Part shown: positions 25,729-38,194 of the stretch, in pieces
Layout: each line of letters begins with the position of its first letter
Numbering within the stretch: position 1 is the stretch's first letter
Assembly (NCBI RefSeq): GCF_021155765.1
Contig: NC_060112.1
Span: forward strand, 23,648,501 to 23,712,500
DNA length: 64,000 nucleotides
DNA from: Diprion similis
Lineage: Eukaryota > Arthropoda > Insecta > Hymenoptera > Diprionidae
Direction: 5' to 3'
Made by a program: the position numbers and the translations under genes
The notes under the pieces: generated by a model
What the model saw: only the letters and a program-made list of their open reading frames with translations
Database searches by the model: none
Told to the model about the DNA's origin: nothing

Positions 25729-28319
25729 CTTGCGAGAAAATACGCGTTAAACGTGATTTAGAATTATAGTTAATTATTAATTTATACACGTAGACTGCCA
25801 TATTTAGTCTATATAGGTATTATATTCGAATTAGCAGCTACTTCGTGAATTGTCAGTGATGTTCAAATTTGTACGGCTTTAATAAGCTGATGCATATTTC
25901 GAACCTACATAATATACATATAATATATATGTATATGTATGTATCATACACAACAGCTCTACGCGAATCTTAACTATACCTTGAATCAGACTGAAAACAA
26001 AATAGAACAATTGAATTTTTATAACCGTGAGCCTCGTACAAGTCTGCCTTATATCGATATAAGCTATCTGGTAACATTTTTCTATCGATATCAGCTGTAG
26101 TAGAATTTTTCAGTCAGTTTTCCCGTTGACTCAAAATTAACGGGATAACAGAACGCTCAATGATTTTGACGAAAGATTTTAGATTAATACAGATAAATTT
26201 CTATCGAATAAAAGACTAATTATCTTAATTTAGTACAAACAAAAATACATATCCAAATTAGTTATTAATTACAATATAGGCTTAGTATTTTTTTCTTCAC
26301 CCCGTTATTTTTTCATTTTACTATAGAAATAGAAACGTACCAATTTCTGTAACTTTCGACAGAATTTTGAGCTTGCAACTGTTACCATAACTATGTATAT
26401 GAGTTCTAAAAATTCTCACTTCTAAAATTGATTATTTTTACATTGATCTGCAGAAAAATTGTTATTGAAAAAATTTTTAGTGTCACACGTTTGCAAATTT
26501 GAAAGTGTAAAATTTTAAGCGGCTGCTCGTGAAAGCAGATTGTAGATTTTTTTATCTTCTTCTTCATCTTTTCGAATTCTGGCTTCGATTGATTATCGCA
26601 ACTTAGCCTGTAAAACGGGAGACAAACGAGCGTAGGGACAAGTTCATTTTACAAGTAAAAAAAAAACCTGGACGTCCTCGATCCTCGTCCGTCCGAATAA
26701 AATTAACCGCTGTACTAAAACACAACCGACAAGTTCCTGCCGGAGAATATTTGGGTAAAGGACTGATTTGTATTCAGCTGGTAAAAAGATGTCAAGGACC
26801 GCGAAGTCGCAAATTTCTCATAAGTCAATCATATACCTGAAAACGTAATAATAATAATAATATGATGAAGGCAAAATAGACCTAAAAACTGAAGTAAATT
26901 AGTGAAAAGATACGTTAATAACTGACAAGGAATTGCAACTGCGAATTAGTCGCAGTGTACGAAATTTTTTAGCGATAAGCGGTGTTACCGCTTTTCGTGC
27001 AGGAATTTCACACGTCCTGACTTCATAGTGTACACGTTATCCAAAAAACGTGAATCAAAAAATTAATCAATTACTTCTTGCGAATTTTCAAACTACGGCG
27101 CGATTTTGGCAGCTTTTATTTACACATAGATTGAATCTCGTGTGATTTATAACACGCAAACGGCGATGCTTATCTCTCACACAGAACTTATCTCGTGAAT
27201 GTATGTCTGTACGTACCAACACGCATCGCGTGGTATAAATTTATACACACAACGTACCTGTCGTTAATACTTTGCATGACGGACAATTCACGCAAGAAAA
27301 TAATTACGTCAGCTTAGAAAAATTATCGCGGAATACCGACTAGTGAAAATAGATGCAAGTAATTATTTATGTGCGTATAGTATATTTATGTTATATACAA
27401 CGATAATTCATCCAAATAACCGTTCCGGGAAAATTACATTTTAGCCATGTAAGAATGACATGAAATGACGAAAATTCACTTTTTTTCTATTATAATTTAG
27501 TCATGAAAAGAAGTAATGATTCTATGGGTTCACCTGTTTTTGAGAACCAACAAAGTACCGGGGATAATTATTGTGGTCCGAAATATAGATCGTTTTGCAA
27601 GATTGCCGCTGAAATCGTGCGTAGATTTCATTTTTTACAATTATCACAACAAAATTGTCCAATCTAATTTTGGTGAAAGATTTCAGAATTCAGATTTCAA
27701 TTCGTTACAGACTTTGAGAGGGTTGAAAAAATTCTATGTGAAATAAATATATATAATCTTAACGATATGAATTTTTTTTACTCAGCATTATAAGCGTTAA
27801 TTTGACGCAAAAGACTCTGATGTAATCAATAATTTTCTTTTTTCCTGGATAAATGATTTTTCCTGAATAATCCAGCGAATTAATTATTCCTATATTTGAA
27901 TTTTTCTTTCGCATGAAAATCAATCGTCGTATAAATACATATATATTTTTTATCTTTCACCTCCTACACTAGGTTTTCCTGACAATACATAACATTATAC
28001 CTATAAAAACAAAACTCTTGAAAGAAGTTTCGTTAAAAGGACGAAAAAATTATCATCGTCGCGTAAGGTCAAGGCGGGAAATCGAAAGTAGAATAAACGT
28101 ATATGTATATAAAAAATGTAAAGTAGATGGCAACGGGAATTGAAGGCTTATTGACGAGGTGAACTTCGCGAAATTTTCACGCCTACATGGAATAGAAAGT
28201 GCGTATGCAATAGGAAGACGTGTATATGTATGATATCTTACACACACCTGTAATTCGAATATTTGCCGTATTCCATTCTGACCCGAATTCGGTCCCACCT
28301 CCATGGAGGCCCTCCTCGC
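25729..28319. other. SLC46 3' UTR and spacer
   Basis: AT-rich, no supported gene. The region holds an AATAAA at 26207-26212, an AAT run near 26850, and low-complexity open frames only. GGGAAATC at 28076-28083 is a partial NF-kB-like half site about 270 nt ahead of the proline-rich peptide promoter; I give it little weight. Confidence 0.5.
26207..26212 (+). terminator. Candidate poly(A) signal AATAAA (SLC46 gene)
   Basis: First canonical hexamer downstream of the SLC46 stop codon, about 480 nt after it. Confidence 0.4.
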
Positions 28320-28356
28320 TTATAAAGAGACAATATTTACATCTTTTCGTCAGAGT
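28320..28356 (+). promoter_or_regulatory. TATA box and initiator of the proline-rich peptide gene
   Basis: TTATAAAGA at 28320-28328 is followed about 25-30 nt later by CGTCAGAGT, an arthropod-like initiator (TCAG), so transcription should start near 28351 and give a 5' UTR of roughly 65 nt before the ATG at 28416. Confidence 0.6.
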
Positions 28357-28415
28357 CTGATCTGTCAAAGAGCTGCATCGAGTGCAAGAAACGCGACCCG
28401 AAACATCCATTCAAC

Positions 28416-29189
28416 ATGGTAACTAAATTTACTTCTGACTTTTTCATCGTTAATTAGGTATTAGAATGGAAAATTTAAAAATCTTGCATTATGTCCGTTA
28501 GATAGAATGTCGATAAATAATTGACACGTACTTTTTCTTTTTTCAATTCAATGTTCATTAACAAATATATATATATATGATTTGAAAAAAGAAAAAATAC
28601 GTGTCAATTATTTTTCGACATTCTATCTAACAAAACTAATGGAATTTTTCATTCAAATACTTGATTGGCTTAACAGTTTTATATTTTTTTATAATCATAT
28701 TATTTAATTTTTATACTACAAATGTTTATATTATATTTTTTAACGATAGCGGTAATTTTAGAAGCGAATTAAAACAAGCAAAAAAAAAAAAAGGGAGGAA
28801 CCGGAGGCAAAACTTTTTTTTATTCAATTTATCGCTTGATTTCGTTTCTGTGGTTATTATGTTTTTTTTTTGTTTTTTTTTTTCAACTCTGAAAAAAAAC
28901 CGCGAAAAATTTTATTAGCAATCCTGTTAGTGTAATTAAAATAGAACATCAAAGCTGTGTAATTAAAATGATATTTTTGAGAGTGTAGAAACATTATCTC
29001 TAAAATTAATCATTTCAGATCGTCAAAGGACTGTTTTGGTTATTGTTCGCGGTTTTGATGGCCGTTTCAAGCGCTGTTCCGCTTCCGGTTCCGGCAGGTG
29101 CCATTCTCGCTTATCCCATACCACAAAGGCCTTCTTATGCGTCAAACTTAGGACCTTATCCAAGACCAACGACCCGAAGACCGCAATGA
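28416..29189 (+). CDS. Small secreted proline-rich cationic peptide precursor (57 aa)
   Basis: Two coding exons: 28416-28418 (the ATG alone, cut by a GT donor directly after it) and 29019-29189 (acceptor TTTCAG, stop TGA 29187-29189). The product starts with a clear signal peptide (about residues 1-20, hydrophobic core GLFWLLFAVLMAV, cleavage likely after SSA). The predicted mature peptide is 37 residues, with 10 prolines, 4 arginines and no acidic residue or cysteine. Its C-terminal part carries PYPRPTTRRP and its N-terminal part VPLPVP. This composition resembles insect proline-rich antimicrobial peptides (drosocin, apidaecin and abaecin types share PRP-like motifs), but there is no alignable full-length homology that I can recall, so a role in immunity is inference. 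It could instead be a structural or signalling peptide. A good TATA and initiator lie upstream. The splice immediately after ATG explains why the gene is invisible as a single open frame starting with ATG. Confidence 0.75.
28456..28672. mobile_element. Foldback (MITE-like) element in the peptide gene intron
   Basis: A ~50-nt inner arm at 28497-28546 and its inverted complement at 28582-28631 match almost perfectly (GTTAGATAGAATGTCGA paired with TCGACATTCTATCTAAC, and TTGACACGTA paired with TACGTGTCAA). A weaker match continues outward (AGGTATTAGAATGGAAAATT against the complement of AATTTTTCATTCAAATACTT). The loop is AT-rich with a TA run. There is no coding capacity. It is a non-autonomous element or a long hairpin of other origin. 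Confidence 0.7.
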
Positions 29190-30030
29190 TGACTTTTACC
29201 CTCGAACATCCCCAGGGTTTTTTTTTTTTTTTTTCAAGATCGTAAGAAAATACATTTTTTGTGAAAGTCCTTGAGAGATTGAGTATATTAAGAAAAATTA
29301 GGATAATAATATAAGATAAAATGGCGAATATTTATTTATAATATTATTTATAGCAAAACATAATCAATTGCAATTCTGTATCATATAGATGTAATTTATC
29401 CATTAGAAATTTACTTCGTATAATATAATGATGCAGTATTAAACTTTATAGAGCAGTTTAAAATCTGTGCGTAATATATTTACCGCGGCGCGAAATTCAA
29501 ACGCTGAACTAGAGACGTCGGTGTTACACAATGACAGAAGACAACCTGAAACGTGATAATAAAAAGAGAACAATGGAAATCAGACCGTGCAACGAACTGA
29601 AACAACGAGAATAAGAAAAAGAGAGATATTAAAAATAAAGGCAAGCTCGACGTTGCATGAATGAATTAATCCAATTCTAAAGCATAAAACAATATTGTTT
29701 TCCTCTAGAAAAAATTTGACAATCTCGAAAATTACATCCCAATAATCGTGCCACGTACGTTAGTTATATTTCCAATTTCCCTCATCCTAAGCCGCAGTTT
29801 TCTAGAAAAAGCATAAAGAAAGGACAAAAAACCTGGCTATAGTATAAGTGAATAAAAGAATGAAAAACCCAACCACTCCTACATTAGCGTTTGATAATTG
29901 GTTGAGCATAGGTCGGAATTCACCATACATTATGCGGCCACGAACACGTCACGGATGGCCGAAGCTCCGCAGAACAGTCATTTTATTCTCAGTCAGTGAA
30001 TCGTCCGAGCTGTTTCCGACTGTCGTCCAC
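29190..30030. other. Spacer between peptide gene and JHBP-like gene
   Basis: It contains the 3' UTR of the peptide gene, with an 18-nt T run at about 29219-29236, and AT-rich DNA. No canonical AATAAA lies close to the stop, and no other gene is seen. Confidence 0.5.
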
Positions 30031-30040
30031 CTGATAAAAG
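30031..30040 (+). promoter_or_regulatory. TATA-like box, JHBP-like gene
   Basis: CTGATAAAAG lies about 200 nt upstream of the start codon, and a long pyrimidine-rich leader (about 30130-30200) follows it. Confidence 0.35.
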
Positions 30041-30235
30041 GCAGTCTCTCTTGTCTCTTCGGATATCACGGTTCCACCCTGATCGCGGTCTGGAATCGTC
30101 AGGAAATTCGGATCTCACCCTTTCAGTGTTTTCTCTTCTTCTTGTTTCATCTATTTTTTTCTTTCACTCTTTTCCTCTTTCTCTGTGTCTCGTCTCCCCA
30201 TTTTCGCAATTCCTTTTTCCACCCGCGACGGAAAC

Positions 30236-33200
30236 ATGAGAGCCTCTGTCTTCCTGATCGCCGCGATGAGCCTTATACTCTGTCAAGAAGGAGTTTTTCC
30301 CCTTGATCTGAACGCCAATTACCTCCTTGGAAGCCTCCGAAATGCCACCGTCAACGCCGGAAACTACAGTGAGTACTTTTTTTTATTTTTTTTATATTTC
30401 CTTGACTCTTTTGGTTTTGGAACTATTCGAGGAAAATTTTATTCATCCTTCATTGTTCATCAAGTTTCACGTAATTTTTCAGTTTCGGATACCATTCAGA
30501 AGCAGAAACAAATGATCATTAATGCAAAGAACACGGCTAGCGAATACGGTGAGGAAACATCATCGTTATTTGCATGCAAATATTTTTTTCACCGGCTCGA
30601 CTTTCGTAATCCGATTTCTCTTGCACGTCTAATCATCCATTATTCGTTGCGTGATAAACTGTATTACGAAAAAATTTTGAGGCGAAGAAGAGATTTGATT
30701 ACTCGCCAATTTGAAAACTGGACACTTTCTGCTCTGAGATTTTCCCCCTCGCTTTCGGCAAAACAGGAAGACGTAATGAGAGCGTCACGTGATAGTAAAA
30801 AAAAAGGATAGAAAGAAAAAAAGCACAGACACTACACTTTTGCAACGAAACATGTTTGCGTTAAAAACAGAGTAACGCAATCGTAACAAGGGCAGTGCGC
30901 AATGCCTAATTATCGCTGTAATTATGCACATGGCACGGTGGGCGGTAACTAGATGAACGTCTTATCAACCCCGAGTTATCATCAGTGTCTGGTACAACTT
31001 TCCGGTCGTAACTGTAGAATGTAATGTAAATAAAGTGATATTCGAAACGAGATGTAAACGAGAGGAAAAATAATTGAACCAGTGAAATAACAAGATTGGA
31101 CTAAATTATCGAGAGATATGGTAATTCGATGATGAAACTGGAAGTGCACACGGTGTATATAATAACTTGGAATGAGTTGGATTACTATTAGATTACAGAT
31201 TATATATATGTTACATTTTCGATTACTATATTTCTATATGGAAGTATTTACGCGTGGGCTAGTCGCTCGGTAAATACGCAATTGTAGTAATGTATGCGTG
31301 ATTTTTGACCTTCTCTATATACAGTAGGTAGATACGTCTGATATATTATAATGAATGAATTATTTATCTAAGAGCCTGCGCACACGCTGCTCGGCGGACC
31401 AACAACGCGAATTTTTAACAGGATAAAGAACAAATCTGCTCGGTGATTCTTAACCCGGCTAGACGCTATTTACCAATCGTTCGAGATTTCTTTCGATCGA
31501 TAAAAAAGATACAACAACGACTTCGTACTTATCGAGTTAAATGTTATCCATTTTCCCGATTATCAAAATCTTTTAAACAACTTTTTTAAAAAGGAAGTTA
31601 TTGTAATCACACCTACAATTAAAAGTTGACTTTTCACTAGATCTACACGGTTCAAAATCTAGAAAATCATCTCCGACCATTTTCGTTGGCTGATCATGAA
31701 TCTGAGGTTAGATTAGCGAAATCCAAAATGGCGAATCCAAGATGGTGGAAAAAAACGTTTGAAAATATTCAGATTTTAGTAAAAATTTGTAGATGGAGGT
31801 GTTTTGGGTTACCGATAACGAATACAAGGTCTGACTTGAAAAATTTGTAATAGTGGATCCGTTATGATAGTTCAAAGTAAAAAGAAATCGTCATATTTTC
31901 ATGTAATAAGGCATGATTGATTAGGTCGTATCCAATGCTGTCTCAAAAAAATCGGCGTGCAGTGTGCATACAATTATATTACACATAATGGACAACTATA
32001 TCATTTTGTAGGAAATGCTCAAGAGTCAGATTAATCACGTAGTTTGTTGATTACAAGTTTATTCCATCAATGACCGTGATCTTGCAGACCTCGCAATTAA
32101 CGATCTCCAGTCTGAAAGTGGAGAGTAGTAGGATTCATTATTGATGCACCACATGAATCACGCGATACTCGCGTTATGCTTTTCCTTTTCAAAGATCTTC
32201 CACAGCGTCCGAGATACTCGACGAGTCCGCAGCGTCATTTCAATGCTTATATACGTGTGTAATTGTCTCCGTTTCTTGACTTTATTTATGAATTTTTTAT
32301 TCTTCCGATTCTCTAACCAGCCAAGCGACACGTAATGTTGATATACACACTCGGTGTTCGTGTTCACCTTGAATCACTGAAATTATTATTCAAAACGACT
32401 ATGCGTTACTTGTGAGTTCGAAGTTCGGCTTCTTATTCCACTAACTCAGACATTGCACGAAAGTTGAATCATTACTGAGATTGGTCACTTTAATCTTGAT
32501 ACTTTTCCGTTAACTTGTTCACCAGATAATCCGACGTGTTCAGTGTTTACAGAAATAGTTGTAATGATTTTTCAAAAAATCTGAGAAAAGAGTATAATAC
32601 TAACATTATAGTCAACAGTAAAGTTGAGATGTCGAGTTTTCGTTTTAAATCACTTTAGATAGTCAAAAATCTGATGCATTTATTCGATTTTACCATTTTA
32701 CTCTGATTTTATTTATTAGAAGTTTACTATAATATACTCTGCAATTTCATTGAAATATTTTTTGTATCACCTTCATATATATTCGAATATTTAACCATTG
32801 CATTGATGTTAATTTCGATAGAAAAAAAGCAGTATTGACAGAACTATTAAAAAAAAGTAACATCTGTTTTGATTGAATGTGCAAATAATGGTTTTTGAAA
32901 CAAAATCAACAAGCTAATCGTGGAGTGAAATAGAACATAGTTACTAGACTTTTGACCATCTTGAAGCAATTTGAAGTTAAAAAAAATCGGTATCCAAGCT
33001 CCTGTCTTCGATCTTCTTCATTTTCTTCTTACACATTTTGACCAAATCATTACGACTCATGAAGACTGAGAATATCTGATAAACAAGTACCCAAGTGAGT
33101 TGCGAGAAGCTTGTGAGATTAAATGAATCAAAGGAATAAATTTCAACTCACCAAGCACCTTAAAAAATGTTTGAAGAATATTTTATCGCGTAGATACTTG

Positions 33201-34963
33201 ATTGCTTCCTTTTCTGTGACCTTCCAGTTTCGAATGCAGTCGCAGTGCCAAGGAACGCGCTGATCAATGCCAAGGCCGCGACCACGAACTACAGTAAGTT
33301 GAATTATGCAATATCTTTAAAGTGGCCTCAGGCCCAACTGACAGACCTGATGACGCATTTTAAGTTTTTATATTTGACAAGGATAGTTGACAGCACGGCG
33401 TCCAAGGGTGTGGAGGTCAAGTTCAGGGCGGTAATGGAAACCATCAGAGTTAAAATGCCAAACGGATTACCTGCGTTGGACATTCCTCCTCTCGAACCTC
33501 TCAAAATCGAACACGAGACTTACAACCTGTCCCACAAAGACGTCGGCAAGTAAGTATTCCACATCTGCGGATTATAATTCTCACGTAGCCATTTAATTAA
33601 GGAAATCGATAATGCGACGACCACTTATAGTCGCAGTGGCATCAGCTGGAAGTTGAATTCTTAATCATAGGACACTACTGATGACTCAAACGTTCTTACA
33701 AACCATCGGGAATCAATCTACTGAATTGGGGTACCTGAAATCGTTGGAAATCACTCCGAATTACTTTATGCTAGTCTTAATGGTCTTAAAGTCCTGCCAC
33801 GAATCATGTCTTAATGGTATCGATTCGTCACTGTCATGTGATTTCAAACAATTTCTGTACCACAGTAAGTGACTTGCCTTCATTTCCACTTTATACCAAA
33901 TCGGTCTTACTCATTTCCAACAGTTTCTCATCGTTGAATACGATTTTCATAGACTTCTTCCGGTTCCAAGGCGGTAAAGTAGAGTAAAAATCGTTCGTCA
34001 CCTGGTTTTAAGGTTGAGGTTACAGACCATTAAAGCTGCCATCATCGTGACTATAAACAAGCGGTAAATACCAGGACATTCTGGTTAAGTGAATCCAAAA
34101 ATCTAGGTCGCTATCCTAGACAACGATGCGTGCATCATAATACTACACAGATATTTTTCCCTCAGCGCAAGTGTATGACTTCTTAAAGTAAAGGTCTTCA
34201 GTCTTATTCTAAGTTAAAATTGTCTCATCAATTGGAAAAGCGTTAACCATTTGATCCGACAAAGAAATGATGCCTGACAGATAATTCGATGACTTAAATG
34301 ATGAATTTCCCTGTAACAACAAGCATTTCGACCACCGTCGACAACGCGACTATTTCCGGCTTGTCGACTTTCGTACTCAACCGGGTGCAGATATCCGTGA
34401 TAGGAGGTGTAAGTCTCGCGGTAAACTTGAGCGTGCCAACCATCCGGGGAAATGGACACTACGAGGTGCACGGATCCGTCGGCCGGTTGTTCCCCCTAAA
34501 CAGCACCGGACCCTTTGAGTTCGAGGCGCAGGACACCCGCTTCTACATCCACGTCGTCCTGGGATACTCAGGATCGATGTACGTCAAGTCGCTGGACACT
34601 GACTTCTCCGTACGGTCCGTTAAGGCGCGATTCTACCACCTTTTCAAGGATCCGGAAGCGGACGAAACGATGAGCGAGGTGCGTTAGACTCCCTTGTGTA
34701 GGTACGCCCCTCACTTCCGGTTAACTAATCGCGGTTCTCAATCTGTTCAGATCATCTCCGAACTAGTGCCACAGATTTTGGAGATCGTTAAGCCCGAGGT
34801 CAAACCTAGACTTGAGGAAGTCATCGCCCAGAGGATAAACGCCTCTGTAGCTCGTTTGAATATGGGGAATATCCTCGGGATCCTGACCGGCACAGTTGAC
34901 CTTCAGACTCTGGCTCATCTCACCACTTCGGGTCCTCAAATCCTGCAGCCACTTGGCCGTTGA
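30236..34963 (+). CDS. Secreted JHBP/takeout-superfamily protein
   Basis: Likely extracellular carrier of a hydrophobic ligand; the superfamily binds juvenile hormone or other lipids in haemolymph, but this ligand is unknown. Exons: 30236-30368, 30483-30548, 33228-33293, 33387-33549, 34324-34678, 34751-34963 (stop TGA 34961-34963); the total is 331 residues. Residues 1-20 or so form a signal peptide. Exon 4 has MPNGLPALDIPPLEPLKIE, the conserved N-terminal motif of the family. Exon 5 has the beta-rich core (ISGLSTFVLNRVQI, IRGNGHYEVHG, LNSTGPFEFEAQD, SVRSVKARFYHLF). Exon 6 has the C-terminal helix, LVPQILEIVKPEVKPRLEEV. It is longer than takeout (about 250 residues), because the N-terminus carries two duplicated 22-residue exons and the C-terminus adds a Leu/Thr-rich tail. 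The Cys pair usual near the N-terminus of family members was not found. The acceptor at 34324 has a poor pyrimidine tract and is the least certain junction. An AATAAA follows at 35033. Confidence 0.88.
30483..30548 (+). repeat. Duplicated 66-nt exon, copy 1 (JHBP-like gene exon 2)
   Basis: A phase 1-1 exon encoding a 22-residue block with SDTIQ, IINAKNTASEY. The same length, phase, INAK core and terminal Tyr occur in the next exon, and exon 1 ends with a similar NATVNAGNY. Confidence 0.75.
31578..31875 (-). repeat. Dispersed repeat family, copy A (in the JHBP-like gene intron)
   Basis: Read on the - strand it matches 63040-63588 in order: ACTATTACAAATTTT, TATTCGTTATCGGT, CGCCATTTTG, ATCTAACCTCAGATTC, GATCAGC, then ATGGTCGGAG, TGATTTTCTAGATTTTGAA and finally AACTTCCTT. 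It lacks about 250 bp that copy B has in the middle. Confidence 0.75.
33228..33293 (+). repeat. Duplicated 66-nt exon, copy 2 (JHBP-like gene exon 3)
   Basis: A phase 1-1 exon encoding SNAVAVPRNALINAKAATTNY. It aligns without gaps to exon 2. Because both are symmetrical, either can be skipped without changing the frame. Confidence 0.75.
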
Positions 34964-35032
34964 CCAAAAACCGGTTCTACATCACAGGTGCAAAAAACTT
35001 GCCATCGGTATACGATGGAAGAATTAGTAATG

Positions 35033-35038
35033 AATAAA
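35033..35038 (+). terminator. Poly(A) signal AATAAA (JHBP-like gene)
   Basis: Canonical hexamer 70 nt after the stop codon, followed by a T-rich element. Confidence 0.65.
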
Positions 35039-38000
35039 TTTTGACTTTTTTTTTTTGAATTCTTCCGTCTATCGCCATCTACATAGCACATACTTTTAAA
35101 GCAAATTTTTCAGGCTCTTTCTTGCAAAATATTTTTCCCACCTGCGAGTGAATTTTTCCTACCTTAGCCTCGAGTTTGAACTTATTATGTACCAAAAAGC
35201 AAAACTGGGAATGAAGTGGAATGAAAGGTGAACGAAAATAAATGCGGATGTTACAAAAAGATCTGAGGAGACCGCACGGACAGTTGAAACGGCTTGTCGA
35301 CTGGTCAATAACGACCTGGACTGCAGCGTGATGTTTCAATCGTCGCAAAGCAGGTCGACTTCCCCTTTGAAAGCCAATTCCCTCCCCCGGAGTATTTTTA
35401 ACTCCCGACATTCGGTGTTAGCGACTATAATCGCTTCATGTGGACACTGTCTTTGCCGATGAAACAGTCTCGGTGTTTTCACGTAGGTATTTAGGTTAAA
35501 AAAAACAGCCATGACAAAAGGATTAGCGAAAATTATACAAACTTGAGCATGCTTTTGCAGTTGAGATATATTGACGACGATTCGATACGTCGTCCCAAAG
35601 AAATCATGAAGAAAACACGTCGATCGGTGGTACTTGAGATAAGGAATTGATCGTAAGAAAAGAGCGAAGCTTGTTTAGCCCAGTTTTGGTTAAAATCACC
35701 GCTTTCAGCCGGCAAATAGGCAACCGGCGTCGCTTTCATACTCCTGCATATCAGAGACGCAGCTGCAGTTGCCTACTTGCCGGCGTTGATTGGCGAGTTT
35801 CACGAAAACACCTGGTACATACATGTGCATATATATGTAGAAAAATCGGTGAGAAGCGTCTGCAGCTCGTCTCCGTTATGACCGGTAGAATCGCAGAGGT
35901 TTAGGTTTCACCGTATAAAACGAAATTGGGTAAACCCTTTTGCTCGGTAAACATTTTAGTAATAATTCCGAAAGGAAACTCGAGTATGTCGCCGGTCGTT
36001 CGTCAGACGTTGAAGAGGTGCGCCGCTTTTCGCAACCGCCATTTTCATCAGGACTATAAGCTGCCTTAATATTGGCTCAGTGCAAACGTTAAAGCGGTAT
36101 AGCTGCAGGGCGTGTCAGAGATCCCCAGGAAATCAGGTAACTCTATATACCCCATCATGCCTACACCTACCTCTCTCTCTATCTCTCTTCGTCTTTCTCT
36201 TTCTCTCTGGCTTGCAGGAAGCTTAATATAATTGTGCCTCAAAATTCCCGCCGTCTAGAATGATAAGTGATTTTTTAGCAGAACCACCAGCGTCAGGATC
36301 TGCCTTGAACAGTCCATTTGTAAATTAAAATATAATCTATTTCTACATGACGTGGGAATAATATTTTTTTGTATTCATCGTTTCGAACTTGGATATTATG
36401 ACGAAAACGTAGTCGATTTCATGCAATTACTTCGTTTGTTTTGACGTAGGGAGACGATCGATTTCGAAACAAACAAATCTGAATACGTGCTCGATGAAGG
36501 AGAATGTATAACGAATTGCTGTCGATATCTTCGATGTATCAATATTCACTCTATGTCGAGGAGCAGGTATAATGATATCAACTGAGTGCACCGTATATCA
36601 AGTAAACATCTAATTTCACAACATTCAGCTGTAAAGTTTGATCACAAATCATAATTGTCGTTCTTTTTATCAATCGATAAGGAAGATCCTTGAAATTGTT
36701 ACCGCCATCTTGTTGCCGACCGTGTAGAACGTTCCAGAACATGCGATAATTCAATTTAGAAAGACGTTTCTTCTTGTAACACGATGCTGTGACTAAAAAA
36801 CATGCGATACATGAATTACAAATTACTTCTCAAGAATAATTATGCCGGGGTAAAATGAATTCAGGATATATTTTCCCCCAAAAAACTTTATCCGCTAATT
36901 GTGAGGAAACTCATAGTTTCCGAATAAGTTATATTTAGTTAAGGAAAAGATAAACAATCAACCGAGATCAGCGGAAAAAAGTCGTAAAGAAATCTTCACT
37001 CCAAGCATTGCGAAGAAACTGATAAAACGAAACAAACATTTGAAATACCGCAAAGATGAAAATACTCTTCAGACGCCCCGCTAATTCACGACCATCGCAC
37101 CTATCTAATCCAGATATTTTTCTCCAGCTAAATATCCAGCTCGTAAACAAACTAACGATAAAAGTCAGACTGATATAGCAACTCTGGGTCAGATGAGTAT
37201 AATCAATAATTACCTGAGCCATCATATTATTACGCTTGTGAATAGAAGCTCTCTCGATGATCGATAGCTGATCGATTAGAAGAGAGGCATGAAAAATTGT
37301 AACGTGATATTGATACTCTGCAATGAGAATAGCAAGGTAAAATTTTACGATTAATTGTTGTTTATACGATACACGCGCCTATAGTCGAACTCCTCGGTGC
37401 GCAAATGTTTTTTGTTTTTTTTTTCCAAGCAATTGAGTAATTAATTTCCACGAACTGACTGAAACCGTCGAATGGCTGGCTATAAATTTCGAAAGGTCGG
37501 CCGCAATGGGAAAAATCTAATTTTTATAATTACCGTGAAATATTCTGTTAAAAGTCGGTATTGTTACAATAATGGTTTGAATGTTGCTGGAATCACAAGA
37601 TTTGGCAAAGTTAACCATTCAGGTGATGATACAATAACCTCAAGTAGGAATTTCTTTCGGTGCAGAGAAAGGTTTTGTTGCGATATTCGCAGATTAAACC
37701 GCATTATACACGATTGTAATATTGCTTGTACATGAAGTACTTCTGCCGGTTCATCTATCGCGATGTACTCTACACATCGTGCTCGCGTAATCTCGGATTA
37801 ACCAGTCCAAATTTAATGATGCAAAGTTTAATTAAGACTTAATTACCGACGTGTGAGTATAACGTAGATTGAAGTGGGCGATAATCGGCTTCAGCATCTC
37901 GGATCTATATACTAAAGTTCATCTGTTGCGAGAAAACGACTTGTATACAGTATCTACGTAGATGAAACTTAATCCTTGGTGTGGTGTTGTTCTGCGACTC

Positions 38001-38194
38001 GACTGATAAGAGCCGCGAATTTAAAAACCGCAGATCAGATAGCGCCAATCGAATAGTGTTTGCTTGTATACTTAATACAATTAATTGCCGATCGAAATCG
38101 AACTGTATATTTTGTAGAACAGAAAATCGACTATCAAAGTCTTGAACACACGGTACAATTTAACTCACCGAAATTCGTCAGTGATCAATAACGG

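Noticed and set aside
28661..28918. Hydrophobic 85-codon open frame resembling a membrane protein
   Set aside because: It lies in the peptide gene intron in T-rich DNA beside the foldback element; the Phe/Ile richness comes from T runs.
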